Part shown: positions 35,155 through 42,300 of the stretch, piece after piece
How positions within the stretch are numbered: the first letter of the stretch is position 1
How the letters are laid out: every line of letters starts with the position of its first letter
DNA from: Sorangium cellulosum
GTDB taxonomy: Bacteria; Myxococcota_A; Polyangia; Polyangiales; Polyangiaceae
Reading direction: 5' to 3'
Length of the DNA: 64,000 nucleotides
Assembly: GCF_002950945.1 (NCBI RefSeq)
Contig: NZ_CP012673.1
Coordinates: forward strand, 8,756,501 to 8,820,500
Position numbers and translations under genes: made by a program
Notes under the pieces: generated by a model
Seen by the model: the letters and a program-made list of their open reading frames with translations, nothing else
The model's database searches: none
What the model was told of the DNA's origin: nothing

Positions 35155-35925
35155 GCCGGCAGGGTCTTGCGGTGGGATCACGGTCCGGCCTGTCCGCGCA
35201 ATCCTGCCACGCCGTTGCGGCCGCTTCGGTCCTCGTCTCTCGTGCACGTTCTCCGGTGCGCGTGCGTGATTCGCTTCGTGGGGGTCAACGATCTCCCGTC
35301 AGCACCCCACGTTCTGTATCGTCTTGTCCCCGTACGCAACCACTACTGCGGGAGGTCCATCGCAAGAAAGAGGAGAGAGAAAAACGCCAAGAACGCCAAG
35401 AACGCCAAGAACGCCAAGTTTATAAAGATAGGGCCACGCGCCTGACGCCGGTACGGAGGATGGCCACGTTGAAGGTGATCACGAGACCAAGTCGAAGTCT
35501 TGCCGCCTTGAGGTACGACAGGATCTGCGCGACGTGGATCGGGGCGATGCACTCGGTGGCCTTGAGCTCGACGACGAGCTGACCATCCACCACGAGGTCC
35601 ATACGGGCCTGGCCCACGAGATTCCCCTTGTAGTCCACGCGGATGGGCACTTGCCGGGCGAACGGAATGCGGCGCAAGGATAGCTCGACGCAGAGCGCTT
35701 CCTCGTAGATAGCTTCTAGGAACCCAGGGCCGAGAGTTCGGTGCACTTCGATCGCGGCGCCGATGACGCAGTGGGCGAGGCGATCCAGCTCCGCGCCGGG
35801 CTCGCCCCTCACTTCTTCCTTGGCGTCCTTGGCGTCCTTGGTGCCTTGGCGGTTCATCTCGTGTCTATCGACACCCCCGCTCTCTGTTGCGTACTCCGCC
35901 GCAAATGTGGTTGGCACTTCGGAAT
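35155..35925. repeat. Long direct repeat of about 770 bp containing a GxxExxY gene, copy 2
   Basis: Counterpart of 31590-32352 in the same orientation: GGCAGGGTCTTGCGGTGGGA, CACGGTCCGGCCTGTCCG, GTCAACGATCTCCCGTCAG, the CCAAG arrays, the gene, and TGTCTATCGACACCCCCGC. It diverges beyond about 35925. Differences are scattered (about one in ten bases outside the gene), so the duplication is not recent. Confidence 0.8.
35420..35857 (-). CDS. GxxExxY-family protein, copy 2
   Basis: A 145-residue protein from ATG 35857 (MNRQGTKDAKDAKEEVRGEP), the same length as the copy at 31844..32281 and nearly identical over CVIGAAIEVHRTLGPGFLEA and IYEEALCVELSL. Core acidic/Lys residues are kept (MDLVVDGQLVVELKATEC). 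The leader KDAKDAKE again comes from the CCAAGGACG repeats. The inverse array here (35384-35418) has four AACGCCAAG units and begins right after the TAA. Most substitutions are conservative (ESIAPI to ECIAPI, RLRLDLV to RLRLGLV), so both copies appear to be kept under selection. Confidence 0.88.
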   Translation of the reverse strand: MNRQGTKDAKDAKEEVRGEPGAELDRLAHCVIGAAIEVHRTLGPGFLEAIYEEALCVELSLRRIPFARQVPIRVDYKGNLVGQARMDLVVDGQLVVELKATECIAPIHVAQILSYLKAARLRLGLVITFNVAILRTGVRRVALSL

Positions 35926-36126
35926 CGCCGGCACGACCTGCCCCGTGGGCTCTCCCGCTCGGCTCAGCGGTCGATGCCGACGATGAGCATGCCCATCACG
36001 CCCGTGGGCACGAGATCGTCGGGCAGCGCCGCGCGTGTTAATTGTTGCACGCCGGCGTCGAGGGAGGCCATCGCGCCCGGCTTCCCTCCGCCCGAGGTGC
36101 GTCGTTACATCGATTGCGGCGTCGGG

Positions 36127-36441
36127 TCACGCCGAGCCGGCCCCCTTCAACAGCGAATCGACGCGCTCATCGCGGAGAGCGCGATGGTCAGGGACGTCCT
36201 CGGCCGCGATCTCCCCGGTGAACATGAGGAACCCGTGCCGCCGCACGAACCGGGGATCCGCCTCCGTCCCGTCCGCCTGCGCGCCGTCTTCATGGTCACG
36301 CTCGGGCTCCGGCTCGGCGCGGAGCCCCTCGCCGAGCAGCCGCGACGCTTCCTTCTCCGGCGTCGTCCCCAGCCGCTTCGCTCGGAGCTCGAGCTTCTCC
36401 ACGATGTCGGGCTCCAAGTTATCCAGAACCAACCGCGCCAT
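36127..36441 (-). CDS. FitA/VapB-like ribbon-helix-helix antitoxin (orphan)
   Basis: A 104-residue protein from ATG 36441 with GGAGGACGG upstream. Residues 1-40 are a ribbon-helix-helix DNA-binding domain: MARLVLDNLEPDIVEKLELR then AKRLGTTPEKEASRLLGEGL, the usual FitA-type pattern (beta strand, then VEKLELRAKRLG and EASRLL helices). The C-terminal half is acidic and variable (RDHEDGAQADGTEADPRFVR, then GEIAAEDVPDHRALRDERVD), as in toxin-binding tails. No PIN-domain toxin follows: 35926-36126 has no ORF of that size. It is either an orphan regulator or an antitoxin that has lost its toxin. Confidence 0.7.
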   Translation of the reverse strand: MARLVLDNLEPDIVEKLELRAKRLGTTPEKEASRLLGEGLRAEPEPERDHEDGAQADGTEADPRFVRRHGFLMFTGEIAAEDVPDHRALRDERVDSLLKGAGSA

Positions 36442-36547
36442 CCGTCCTCCGCATGCTCACCATCACGGGGCCCCTGCGACGTCCTGGAGTGTAGCGTGCG
36501 CTCAGCAGCATGGGTGGAGCGCGACGCCGATCGACCGCCCCTCCGAC

Positions 36548-36803
36548 GCGTTGAGGTCGACCCCGACCTGGATCGTGACGACCCCCAGCGCGTTGCGGTC
36601 GGATGCAATCCGGATCTCCCCTGTCCCCCAACGCATTGCGGTCGGCCACGATCCGGATCGCCCCCCTCCCGCAGCACGCTGGGGTCCGTCACGATCCGGA
36701 TCGCCCCTCCCCCCAGCGCGTTGAAGGCGACGGCGATCCGGATCGCCCCTCTCCTCCAGCGCGCTGGGCTCGACCACGATCCGGATCGCCGTCGCCTTCA
36801 ACA
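36548..36803. repeat. Degenerate 42/43-bp tandem repeat with GATCCGGATC in most units
   Basis: Six units begin GCGTTGAGG, GCGTTGCGG, GCATTGCGG, ACGCTGGGG, GCGTTGAAGG and GCGCTGGGC. Most contain the palindrome GATCCGGATCGCC and end CCCCCCAGC or similar. On the minus strand each unit can be read as about 14 residues of the type NALGxxxIRIxxD (for example ATAIRIVVEPSAL, GTGEIRIASDRNALG), but unit length alternates between 42 and 43 bases, so no single frame is maintained. The rest of 36442-36940 shows no gene. Confidence 0.75.
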
Positions 36804-36940
36804 CGCCGAGGTCAGCTCAGAAGCCAAGGTCTTGAAACGACTCTATTTTTCTTGCGTGACGTGAGAAACTTCACAGCAGGCGAGCCGGACCGGAGGGCCG
36901 GGCCGTCCCGACGTCCTCCCGCCCCCGCTCGCCCCCGCCG

Positions 36941-37303
36941 TCACGCCGGGTCCGCCTCCGGCGCTTCCAACCCCGCTCCCGGCTCCGGCATCCCCGCCCC
37001 CGGCCTGACCGGCCCGCCCGGCCCTGCCGGGGCTGCCGGCTCCGCCGGGACCCCCTCCCCCTCCCCGCCGCCGCCGCCGGTCGCCACCGGCCGCGACTCC
37101 CACGTCGCGAGCGGCTCGAGCAGCGCCGCGCTCAGCGCCTCGCTCCCGGGCTCGTCCGGGTCCGCGTGGGCGGCAACCCTCGTCGCGTAGTCGCGGATCG
37201 CGGCGTCCGCCGCCGTGAGCAGCTGCGTCACCAGCACGACCGCCTCCGCCGCGCTCAGGCGCGGGAGCGCGATCAGGTCCTGCGATGTGAAAGAACGAGC
37301 CAT
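36941..37303 (-). CDS. Hypothetical protein with helical N terminus and Gly/Pro-rich tail
   Basis: A 120-residue protein from ATG 37303 (MARSFTSQDLIALPRLSAAE); AAAGGGACC lies upstream. Residues 1-65 are helical (AAEAVVLVTQLLTAADAAIR, DYATRVAAHADPDEPGSEAL), with LEPLATWESRP next. The tail from about 75 on is low complexity (Gly, Pro, Ala, Glu). Not recognised. It lies between the tandem repeat and the FHA protein gene, on the same strand as the latter but 163 bases away. A longer frame upstream (to 37399) is possible but less likely. Confidence 0.55.
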   Translation of the reverse strand: MARSFTSQDLIALPRLSAAEAVVLVTQLLTAADAAIRDYATRVAAHADPDEPGSEALSAALLEPLATWESRPVATGGGGGEGEGVPAEPAAPAGPGGPVRPGAGMPEPGAGLEAPEADPA

Positions 37304-37436
37304 GTCGGGGTCCCTTTCCCTCGATTGCTGCGTTGACTGCTGAACAGCCAACGATAGGCGGGCCGGCGCCGCCCGCGCAAAGCGAACGGAAGTCGACATC
37401 GTGCTCGGACGACGGGCGCCGCTCTTGCAACCACTC

Positions 37437-37461
37437 AGCGCGCGCTCTTCAACCGCGCGCT
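37437..37461 (-). terminator. Hairpin after the FHA-protein gene
   Basis: AGCGCGC - 9-base loop - GCGCGCT, just beyond the FHA gene stop (37467). There is no T-run, so a terminator role is tentative. Confidence 0.3.
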
Positions 37462-37466
37462 CCCCC

Positions 37467-39917
37467 TCACCCCCCCGCCGCCTCGATCAGCGTCCTGAGG
37501 AGCGGCGGCATCCTCCGCGCGTCGTACGGCGCCTTCACCGCCCTCCCCGCCACGACCGCGCTCAGCTGGCACAGCCCCTGTCGCGGCAGGTGATCCATCC
37601 AGTAGAGGTCGAACCTGTCCTCGTGCGGCAGCCGCTTCACCATCGGATCCAGCGGCAGCATCAACCCCTCACGGAAGCGGGCCAGATAGACCACGTTCGA
37701 CAGCCGCACCGGCGAGTTCAGCCCGATGCGCCGCCGCGTCCCCGACGCGAACGGGCCGGTGTGATCGATGAACTCCACGGTCTGGAGATCCCCGTAGAGG
37801 TCCGGCTCGGTCTTCTCGACCGTCACCAGGGTCCAGGCGCAGAGCGGCCGCTGCGCGCGGAGCAGCGCGCGGGTCATCTGCTCGAAGTCGGGCAGGTCGG
37901 CGGCCGCGCGCGCCTCGGTGTAGTGGCCGTGCGCGAACTGGTTGCGCTCGGCCTGCATCAGGTTCGAGAGCGTCTCGAACGTCTGGTTGTGCGACAGCTT
38001 GACGTCGAGCACCTCCCTCGCCATCGAGCCGATCGGATCGTCGCGGTCGCCGAACGCGCGCGCCGCGGTGCGCGCAAGCTCGCGCCACGCGCCGAGCGCG
38101 AGGCCGTCGCGCGTGCGCGTGCGGCCATAGAAGTCGAGCAACGCGCCCCAGCCCTGGGGCACGCCGCCCCCGGCGCCCGAGCCCCCCGACCCGCTCGGGC
38201 TGCTCTCCCTGCCGCCGCTCGCCGGGCCGACCGAGCCACGGCCGCCGCCCGCGCCGGCCGCATCCCCCGCCCCGCTCGCGCCCGCGCTCCCCCCGCTGCC
38301 CGCGCCGCGCCCCGCCCCAGCGCCCGCGCTGCCGCCGCTGAAGTAGGCCGAGACGAGCACCGTCGCGATGAAGCGCCACGTGCCCTCGAGCACGTCGAAC
38401 AGCATCTTCACGCGCTCGATCGCGCTCGACGCCCCGATCGCCGCCCGCACCCGCCCGGCGATCGGGTACGGCAGGCCGCCGCTCAGCGCCGAGAGCACGC
38501 CGTGCGGGTCGCTGCACTCGCGCGAGATCTCCGCCGCCCGCGCGCCGGCGTCGGCCTCGTGCAGGAGCTCCCACGACAGGGGCCGCGCGTGCTCGACCTT
38601 GCCGTCCAGGATCGGCGGCCGGGCGTGCCAGTCGCACTGCACCGCGCTCGCCATCGCCGCCGGATCCGCCTTGCGGGGGACACACGCGGCGACCACGCCG
38701 GGCGCGAGCGGCGCGATCAGCGCCCCGGACCCCGCGTGGCTCGCGACCACCGCCGCGAGCTCCTGCGCGAGCGCCCCGATCACGTGCGGGCCGACCGCGC
38801 CGAGCGCGCTCTGCTCCTCGATGCCGAACAGGACCGTCGCGCGGCGCCCGCTCTGCGACGCGCCCAGCACCTCGGACGGCGACGCGAGGCGCGCGCTCGC
38901 CGCGGCGTCGCGCAGCTCCGCCGCGCCGGAGGGGACCGGGGCGCCCCGCGCGCGCTCCGCCGCGAGCGAGGTGATGGCGTGCACCGCGAGCTCGACCTCC
39001 CGGCCGGCCGCGTCCGCGTCCCCCGCGAGCGTGAAGTAGCCGCACGCGAACGGCCCGATCCCGGCGGCCTCCGCCGCCTCCGCCGCGCGGCGGGCCGCGG
39101 CGGACGCCTCCTCGGGGCCGCCGCGCACGAGCGCCGCGGCGGCGCCGTCCGCGTCGCCGACCGGCAGGTCCGGCCACAGCCGGTGCAGCGCGACCAGCGC
39201 GGCCGCCGCGCGCGAGGCCGCGCCAGGAGGCGGCGGCGCGGCCTCGGCCGCACGAGAGGCCGCGCCCGGGGGCGGCGCCGCCGCCTCGATCGGCCGGACC
39301 AGGACGAGCGACCCCGCGCGACCCCGCGAGAGGAGCGCCGCGCACTCGTGCTCCAGGCCCGCGCGCGCGAGCAGGCCCGTCGCGGGATCCACCGTGCCGG
39401 CGGGGACCGACAGCGCGGCGTAGCGGCGATCGAAGAACGTCGCGCGCATGCCGCCGACACACACGAACGCGCCGTGCACGAGCGGCGACTCCTCCCCGCG
39501 CGCGAGGTGCCGCGCGCCGACCTGCACCGGCACGCTGCACTCCTCGCGGCGGCGCAGCCACCAGCGCACGCCGTCGTGGCGCAGCGTGGCCGCGAGCCGC
39601 GACGCCGCGTCAGGGACCACGAGCTCGTTGCGCTCGTCGCCGACGCGCTCCGCGCGGCCGAGCCGCAGCACCCCGACCGGCTCCAGCCGGAGCTCGTGGA
39701 GGTAACCGTCGCGCCCCTCGATCCGCAGGCGATCCGGCGCCGGGATCTCGCCGCGCCACAGCGAGAACCCCGGCGACTGCGTGAGCCAGAGCGTCGCGCC
39801 GTTCGCCGCGGTCGTGCGCAGCTCGGCCCCGGGCGCGCCCACGGCCTCGCCGTCCCCTGCGGGCGGGAGGCTCTCGCCCGCAGAAGGATCTCCGCCGCTG
39901 TCCCCTGCGCCCGTCAC
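37467..39917 (-). CDS. FHA-domain protein with degenerate GGDEF-like region
   Basis: An 816-residue, apparently soluble protein. Residues about 62-165 form an FHA-like beta sandwich (VGVLRLGRAERVGDERNELV, VPDAASRLAATLRHDGVRWW, GEESPLVHGAFVCVGG). From about 178 the sequence follows the start of a GGDEF domain (DPATGLLARAGLEHECAALL), but at the active loop VGDADGAAAALVRGG replaces GGDEF, so cyclase activity is not expected. Residues about 500-570 are a long Gly/Ala/Ser linker. The C-terminal region (about 590-816) contains MQAERNQFAHGHYTEARAAA, with an R-x4-H motif of the type seen in HEPN folds, then beta-rich sequence (TEPDLYGDLQTVEFIDHTGP). Phosphothreonine binding is likely; the rest is unassigned. 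Confidence 0.7.
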   Translation of the reverse strand: MTGAGDSGGDPSAGESLPPAGDGEAVGAPGAELRTTAANGATLWLTQSPGFSLWRGEIPAPDRLRIEGRDGYLHELRLEPVGVLRLGRAERVGDERNELVVPDAASRLAATLRHDGVRWWLRRREECSVPVQVGARHLARGEESPLVHGAFVCVGGMRATFFDRRYAALSVPAGTVDPATGLLARAGLEHECAALLSRGRAGSLVLVRPIEAAAPPPGAASRAAEAAPPPPGAASRAAAALVALHRLWPDLPVGDADGAAAALVRGGPEEASAAARRAAEAAEAAGIGPFACGYFTLAGDADAAGREVELAVHAITSLAAERARGAPVPSGAAELRDAAASARLASPSEVLGASQSGRRATVLFGIEEQSALGAVGPHVIGALAQELAAVVASHAGSGALIAPLAPGVVAACVPRKADPAAMASAVQCDWHARPPILDGKVEHARPLSWELLHEADAGARAAEISRECSDPHGVLSALSGGLPYPIAGRVRAAIGASSAIERVKMLFDVLEGTWRFIATVLVSAYFSGGSAGAGAGRGAGSGGSAGASGAGDAAGAGGGRGSVGPASGGRESSPSGSGGSGAGGGVPQGWGALLDFYGRTRTRDGLALGAWRELARTAARAFGDRDDPIGSMAREVLDVKLSHNQTFETLSNLMQAERNQFAHGHYTEARAAADLPDFEQMTRALLRAQRPLCAWTLVTVEKTEPDLYGDLQTVEFIDHTGPFASGTRRRIGLNSPVRLSNVVYLARFREGLMLPLDPMVKRLPHEDRFDLYWMDHLPRQGLCQLSAVVAGRAVKAPYDARRMPPLLRTLIEAAGG

Positions 39918-40140
39918 GTGTGCCTGTCCATGGTCATGCCCGGCGCTCGATCCGCGCCGCGCGCCGCCCGAGCACCCGGCGGGGTCATGAGCCGATTACC
40001 GCACCGCGCCACGGCAAATTCAACGCAAATGCGCCCCGTCGCCTTCCGGGGCGCCGCGCTTCCCTCCGCGGGCGACACGGCACCCGGTGTGCGCCGAGCA
40101 GACAGGTAAGGCCGTCAGGCCTCGTCGGCCCGAGGCGGGC

Positions 40141-40773
40141 TCAGCGCTCCTCGATGTCCGAGGGCACGCGCGGGTTCACCTCGTAGTGATCGATGAACTG
40201 GCCGCTGAACCCGGTGATCTCCACGTCGTCCCCCAGGGCGATGCCGCTCACGTCGATGCCGGTCCCGGCATAGACGAACACCGTGATCTCGCCCGATCCG
40301 TCGTTGACGTGGAACCGGTAGCCATATTCCCCGTCGTCGAAGACCTCGTCCACCACCGTGCCTCGGATGCGGACGAGGATCCCCTCGGAATCCTCGCCCA
40401 CGTCGCCGGTGTCGATCGGCTTGGCCGGGTGGACTGGATGGGAGCCGGAGACGGCGATGTCCGTGGGCTGGACACCGAGGACCTCGCCGAAGCTGTTCGC
40501 CACCGCGCCGGTCACCACGACCTCCTGGCCGAGCGCATAACTCCCGCCCAGCGCGTCGTGGATATAGATCCCCGTGCGCCCACGCTGGATGGCGAACCCC
40601 TGGTCGTTGGGCGCGAACGCGCCCGAGGGGACGGACACAACCCCCTTGACGGTGACGACAGTCCCCTCGGGCTGCGCCCGCGCGAACCGGATCGAGTTGC
40701 CCGCCGCGGACAGGGGCCCGGCGGTGATCAGGACTGCGATGAAAGCGGCGGCGCCGCGGAGCAATGTACGCAT
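40141..40773 (-). CDS. Secreted OB-fold protein (210 residues)
   Basis: It starts at ATG 40773 (MRTLLRGAAAFIAVLITAGP); a signal peptide ends around LSAAGNS. Two beta-barrel modules follow: EGTVVTVKGVVSVPSGAFAP, GFAIQRGRTGIYIHDALGG, ALGQEVVVTGAVANSFGEV, then ILVRIRGTVVDEVFDDGEYG, YRFHVNDGSGEITVFVYAGT and GIALGDDVEITGFSGQFIDH. This is the OB-fold arrangement of nuclease-associated secreted proteins (YhcR/DUF-type), but no nuclease domain is present. The 3' third of the gene plus downstream flank is duplicated at 43992-44217. The region upstream (40778-40854) is shared with the EGF-lipoprotein gene at 42301. Confidence 0.72.
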   Translation of the reverse strand: MRTLLRGAAAFIAVLITAGPLSAAGNSIRFARAQPEGTVVTVKGVVSVPSGAFAPNDQGFAIQRGRTGIYIHDALGGSYALGQEVVVTGAVANSFGEVLGVQPTDIAVSGSHPVHPAKPIDTGDVGEDSEGILVRIRGTVVDEVFDDGEYGYRFHVNDGSGEITVFVYAGTGIDVSGIALGDDVEITGFSGQFIDHYEVNPRVPSDIEER

Positions 40774-40777
40774 GAAG

Positions 40778-40854
40778 GCACCCTGCGTCAGCACGTCCGG
40801 GGTCGCAACCTGGATCGTGATCCAGCTTTCGGAGGCGCAGGCTCTCGTGGTAAC
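40778..40854 (-). promoter_or_regulatory. Conserved upstream region of the OB-fold gene
   Basis: Read on the minus strand: GTTACCACGAGAGCCTG, CGCCTCCGAAAG, the dyad CTGGATCACGATCCAG (40825-40810), then GGTTGCGACCCCGGACG..GCAGGGTGC and the ATG. It matches 42165-42241 in order and spacing, although the downstream genes are unrelated. It is probably a shared promoter/operator. Confidence 0.6.
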
Positions 40855-40938
40855 CTGAGGAGGCCTGTCTGAGGAGCGCCCTGACGTCCTTAACAGGCGC
40901 GGAGCGTCCAGGCGTGAGCCCGCCTGGATCGCTCGCGA

Positions 40939-42099
40939 TCAGCCGCCGCAGCCGAGGGGGATCGTCAATCTCCACATGTCGTTGAGCAGCACCGGCGCGA
41001 ACTCCGCGGTCGCTCCCCCGAAGATGTAGAGCTCGTAGGCCGTGGCGGTCCTGCGCGTGAAGTAGAACTGGCCGAACCTCGGCGCCGGCGCCGGCCCCGT
41101 CATCGCGGTGTCCACGCGCGTCCAGGTCGCCGTGTCGAGATCGAAGTACCAGAGATCGGACAGGGTGGTCCCGTCGAACTGGCTGCCCCCGAAGAGCCAG
41201 ATGCGATCGTTGTGCTCATCGGCGATCAGCTTCGCGTTGTCGCGGCGGCCCGGTCCGGCGGCCTCGTCGAAGACGAGCTGATCCCAGGTCTCCGTGTCGA
41301 CGTCGAACCTCCAGAGGTCGCCGAGGTAGTTCTCCGGCGTGAAAACACCGGTCCCGTTCACGGCGTCGTTCGTGTAGCCGCCGTAGACGAGCAGTGCGTT
41401 CCAGCCCTCGGCGTAGACGAGCGGATGGTGGGCTCGAGCGCGCGGGGCGGGCGAGCCGGTCGCTACCTGCCTCCAGCCGTTCTTGTAGCGGACCAGGTCG
41501 TGCTGTAGGCCGTCAGGGCGGTTGATGAAGGCCGGCAGCGTCGACGAAGAGCCCGAGAAGGCGTACGCGACCGTCTTGTGTTTCCCCTTCCTGCGCACGG
41601 CGACCGCCTCCGTGGAGCGGTTGGCGCGCCCGATCTCGGCCGCGCTCTGCGGGATCTCCGTCCACCCGTGCGCCGGATCGAACCGGAACGTGTCCTGGTG
41701 CGTGAGGTCGAGCCCGCGCCGGAAAGGACCTCTCCCGCCGGAGACGATCAGCGCGTCGTCCTCGGCGACGCACCACATCATCGACTCGGCCCTGGCGGAC
41801 GGCCCGCCCGGGTAGTGGCCGAGGTCGTACCAGGTCGACGTGTCGACGTCGAAGGCGCTGAAGGCGGCCACGGCCTCGTCATCCGGGTAGGTCCCGTTCA
41901 ACCCGCCGAAGATGTAGAAGAGGCCGTCGTGATAGGCGCTCGCGCCGTCCCAGATGGCGTCGGGGACGGCGCCGCCCTGCGGAATCTCGGTCCAGTAGGG
42001 CAAGCTCGACTGGGCGGCGCTCGGGCGGAGCCCGGCGAACGAGAGCAAGAGAGAGAAAGAAGCGATGAGAACGATCCGAAGCTGAACCCTGCGTGTCAT
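40939..42099 (-). CDS. Secreted Kelch-repeat beta-propeller protein
   Basis: A 386-residue protein (MTRRVQLRIVLIASFSLLLS) with a clear signal peptide, probably cleaved after RPSAAQ. At least five Kelch blades are visible, each with the double-Gly and spaced aromatic pattern: GLFYIFGGLNGTYPD, DALIVSGGRGPFRRG, WNALLVYGGYTNDAV, DRIWLFGGSQFDGTTL and YELYIFGGATAEFA, alternating with FDVDTSTWYDLG, FDVDTETWDQL and FDLDTATWTRVD. It ends MWRLTIPLGCGG. It is probably an exported binding scaffold; no catalytic residues are evident. It lies between two copies of the conserved upstream region (inverted relative to each other). Confidence 0.88.
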   Translation of the reverse strand: MTRRVQLRIVLIASFSLLLSFAGLRPSAAQSSLPYWTEIPQGGAVPDAIWDGASAYHDGLFYIFGGLNGTYPDDEAVAAFSAFDVDTSTWYDLGHYPGGPSARAESMMWCVAEDDALIVSGGRGPFRRGLDLTHQDTFRFDPAHGWTEIPQSAAEIGRANRSTEAVAVRRKGKHKTVAYAFSGSSSTLPAFINRPDGLQHDLVRYKNGWRQVATGSPAPRARAHHPLVYAEGWNALLVYGGYTNDAVNGTGVFTPENYLGDLWRFDVDTETWDQLVFDEAAGPGRRDNAKLIADEHNDRIWLFGGSQFDGTTLSDLWYFDLDTATWTRVDTAMTGPAPAPRFGQFYFTRRTATAYELYIFGGATAEFAPVLLNDMWRLTIPLGCGG

Positions 42100-42164
42100 C
42101 CGAGCAACCTCCCTGTTCCAGGCAACGGCGGGCTCGCTGGAGCAGGTCGCCGGCAGACCTTTAT

Positions 42165-42241
42165 GTTACCACGAGAGCCTGTGCCTCCGAAAGCTGGATC
42201 ACGATCCAGGTCGCGACCTCGGACGCGCCAACGCAAGGTGC
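42165..42241 (+). promoter_or_regulatory. Conserved upstream region of the EGF-lipoprotein gene
   Basis: GTTACCACGAGAGCCTG, TGCCTCCGAAAG, the dyad CTGGATCACGATCCAG (42194-42209), then GGTCGCGACCTCGGACGC..CGCAAGGTGC. It is about 90 percent identical to the minus-strand region in front of the OB-fold gene (40854-40778). It lies 60-136 bases upstream of ATG 42301, within the divergent gap to the Kelch gene. Confidence 0.6.
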
Positions 42242-42300
42242 AGCGCGCGGCGGGCGATCCGCGGAGCTACACCGCGCGTCCCGTCCAAAGGAGAAGAGTC

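Noticed and set aside
40778..42241. Kelch gene as an insertion element bounded by terminal inverted repeats
   Set aside because: The inverted copies lie at promoter distance from two other genes (OB-fold and EGF-lipoprotein), which explains them better; no transposase is present.
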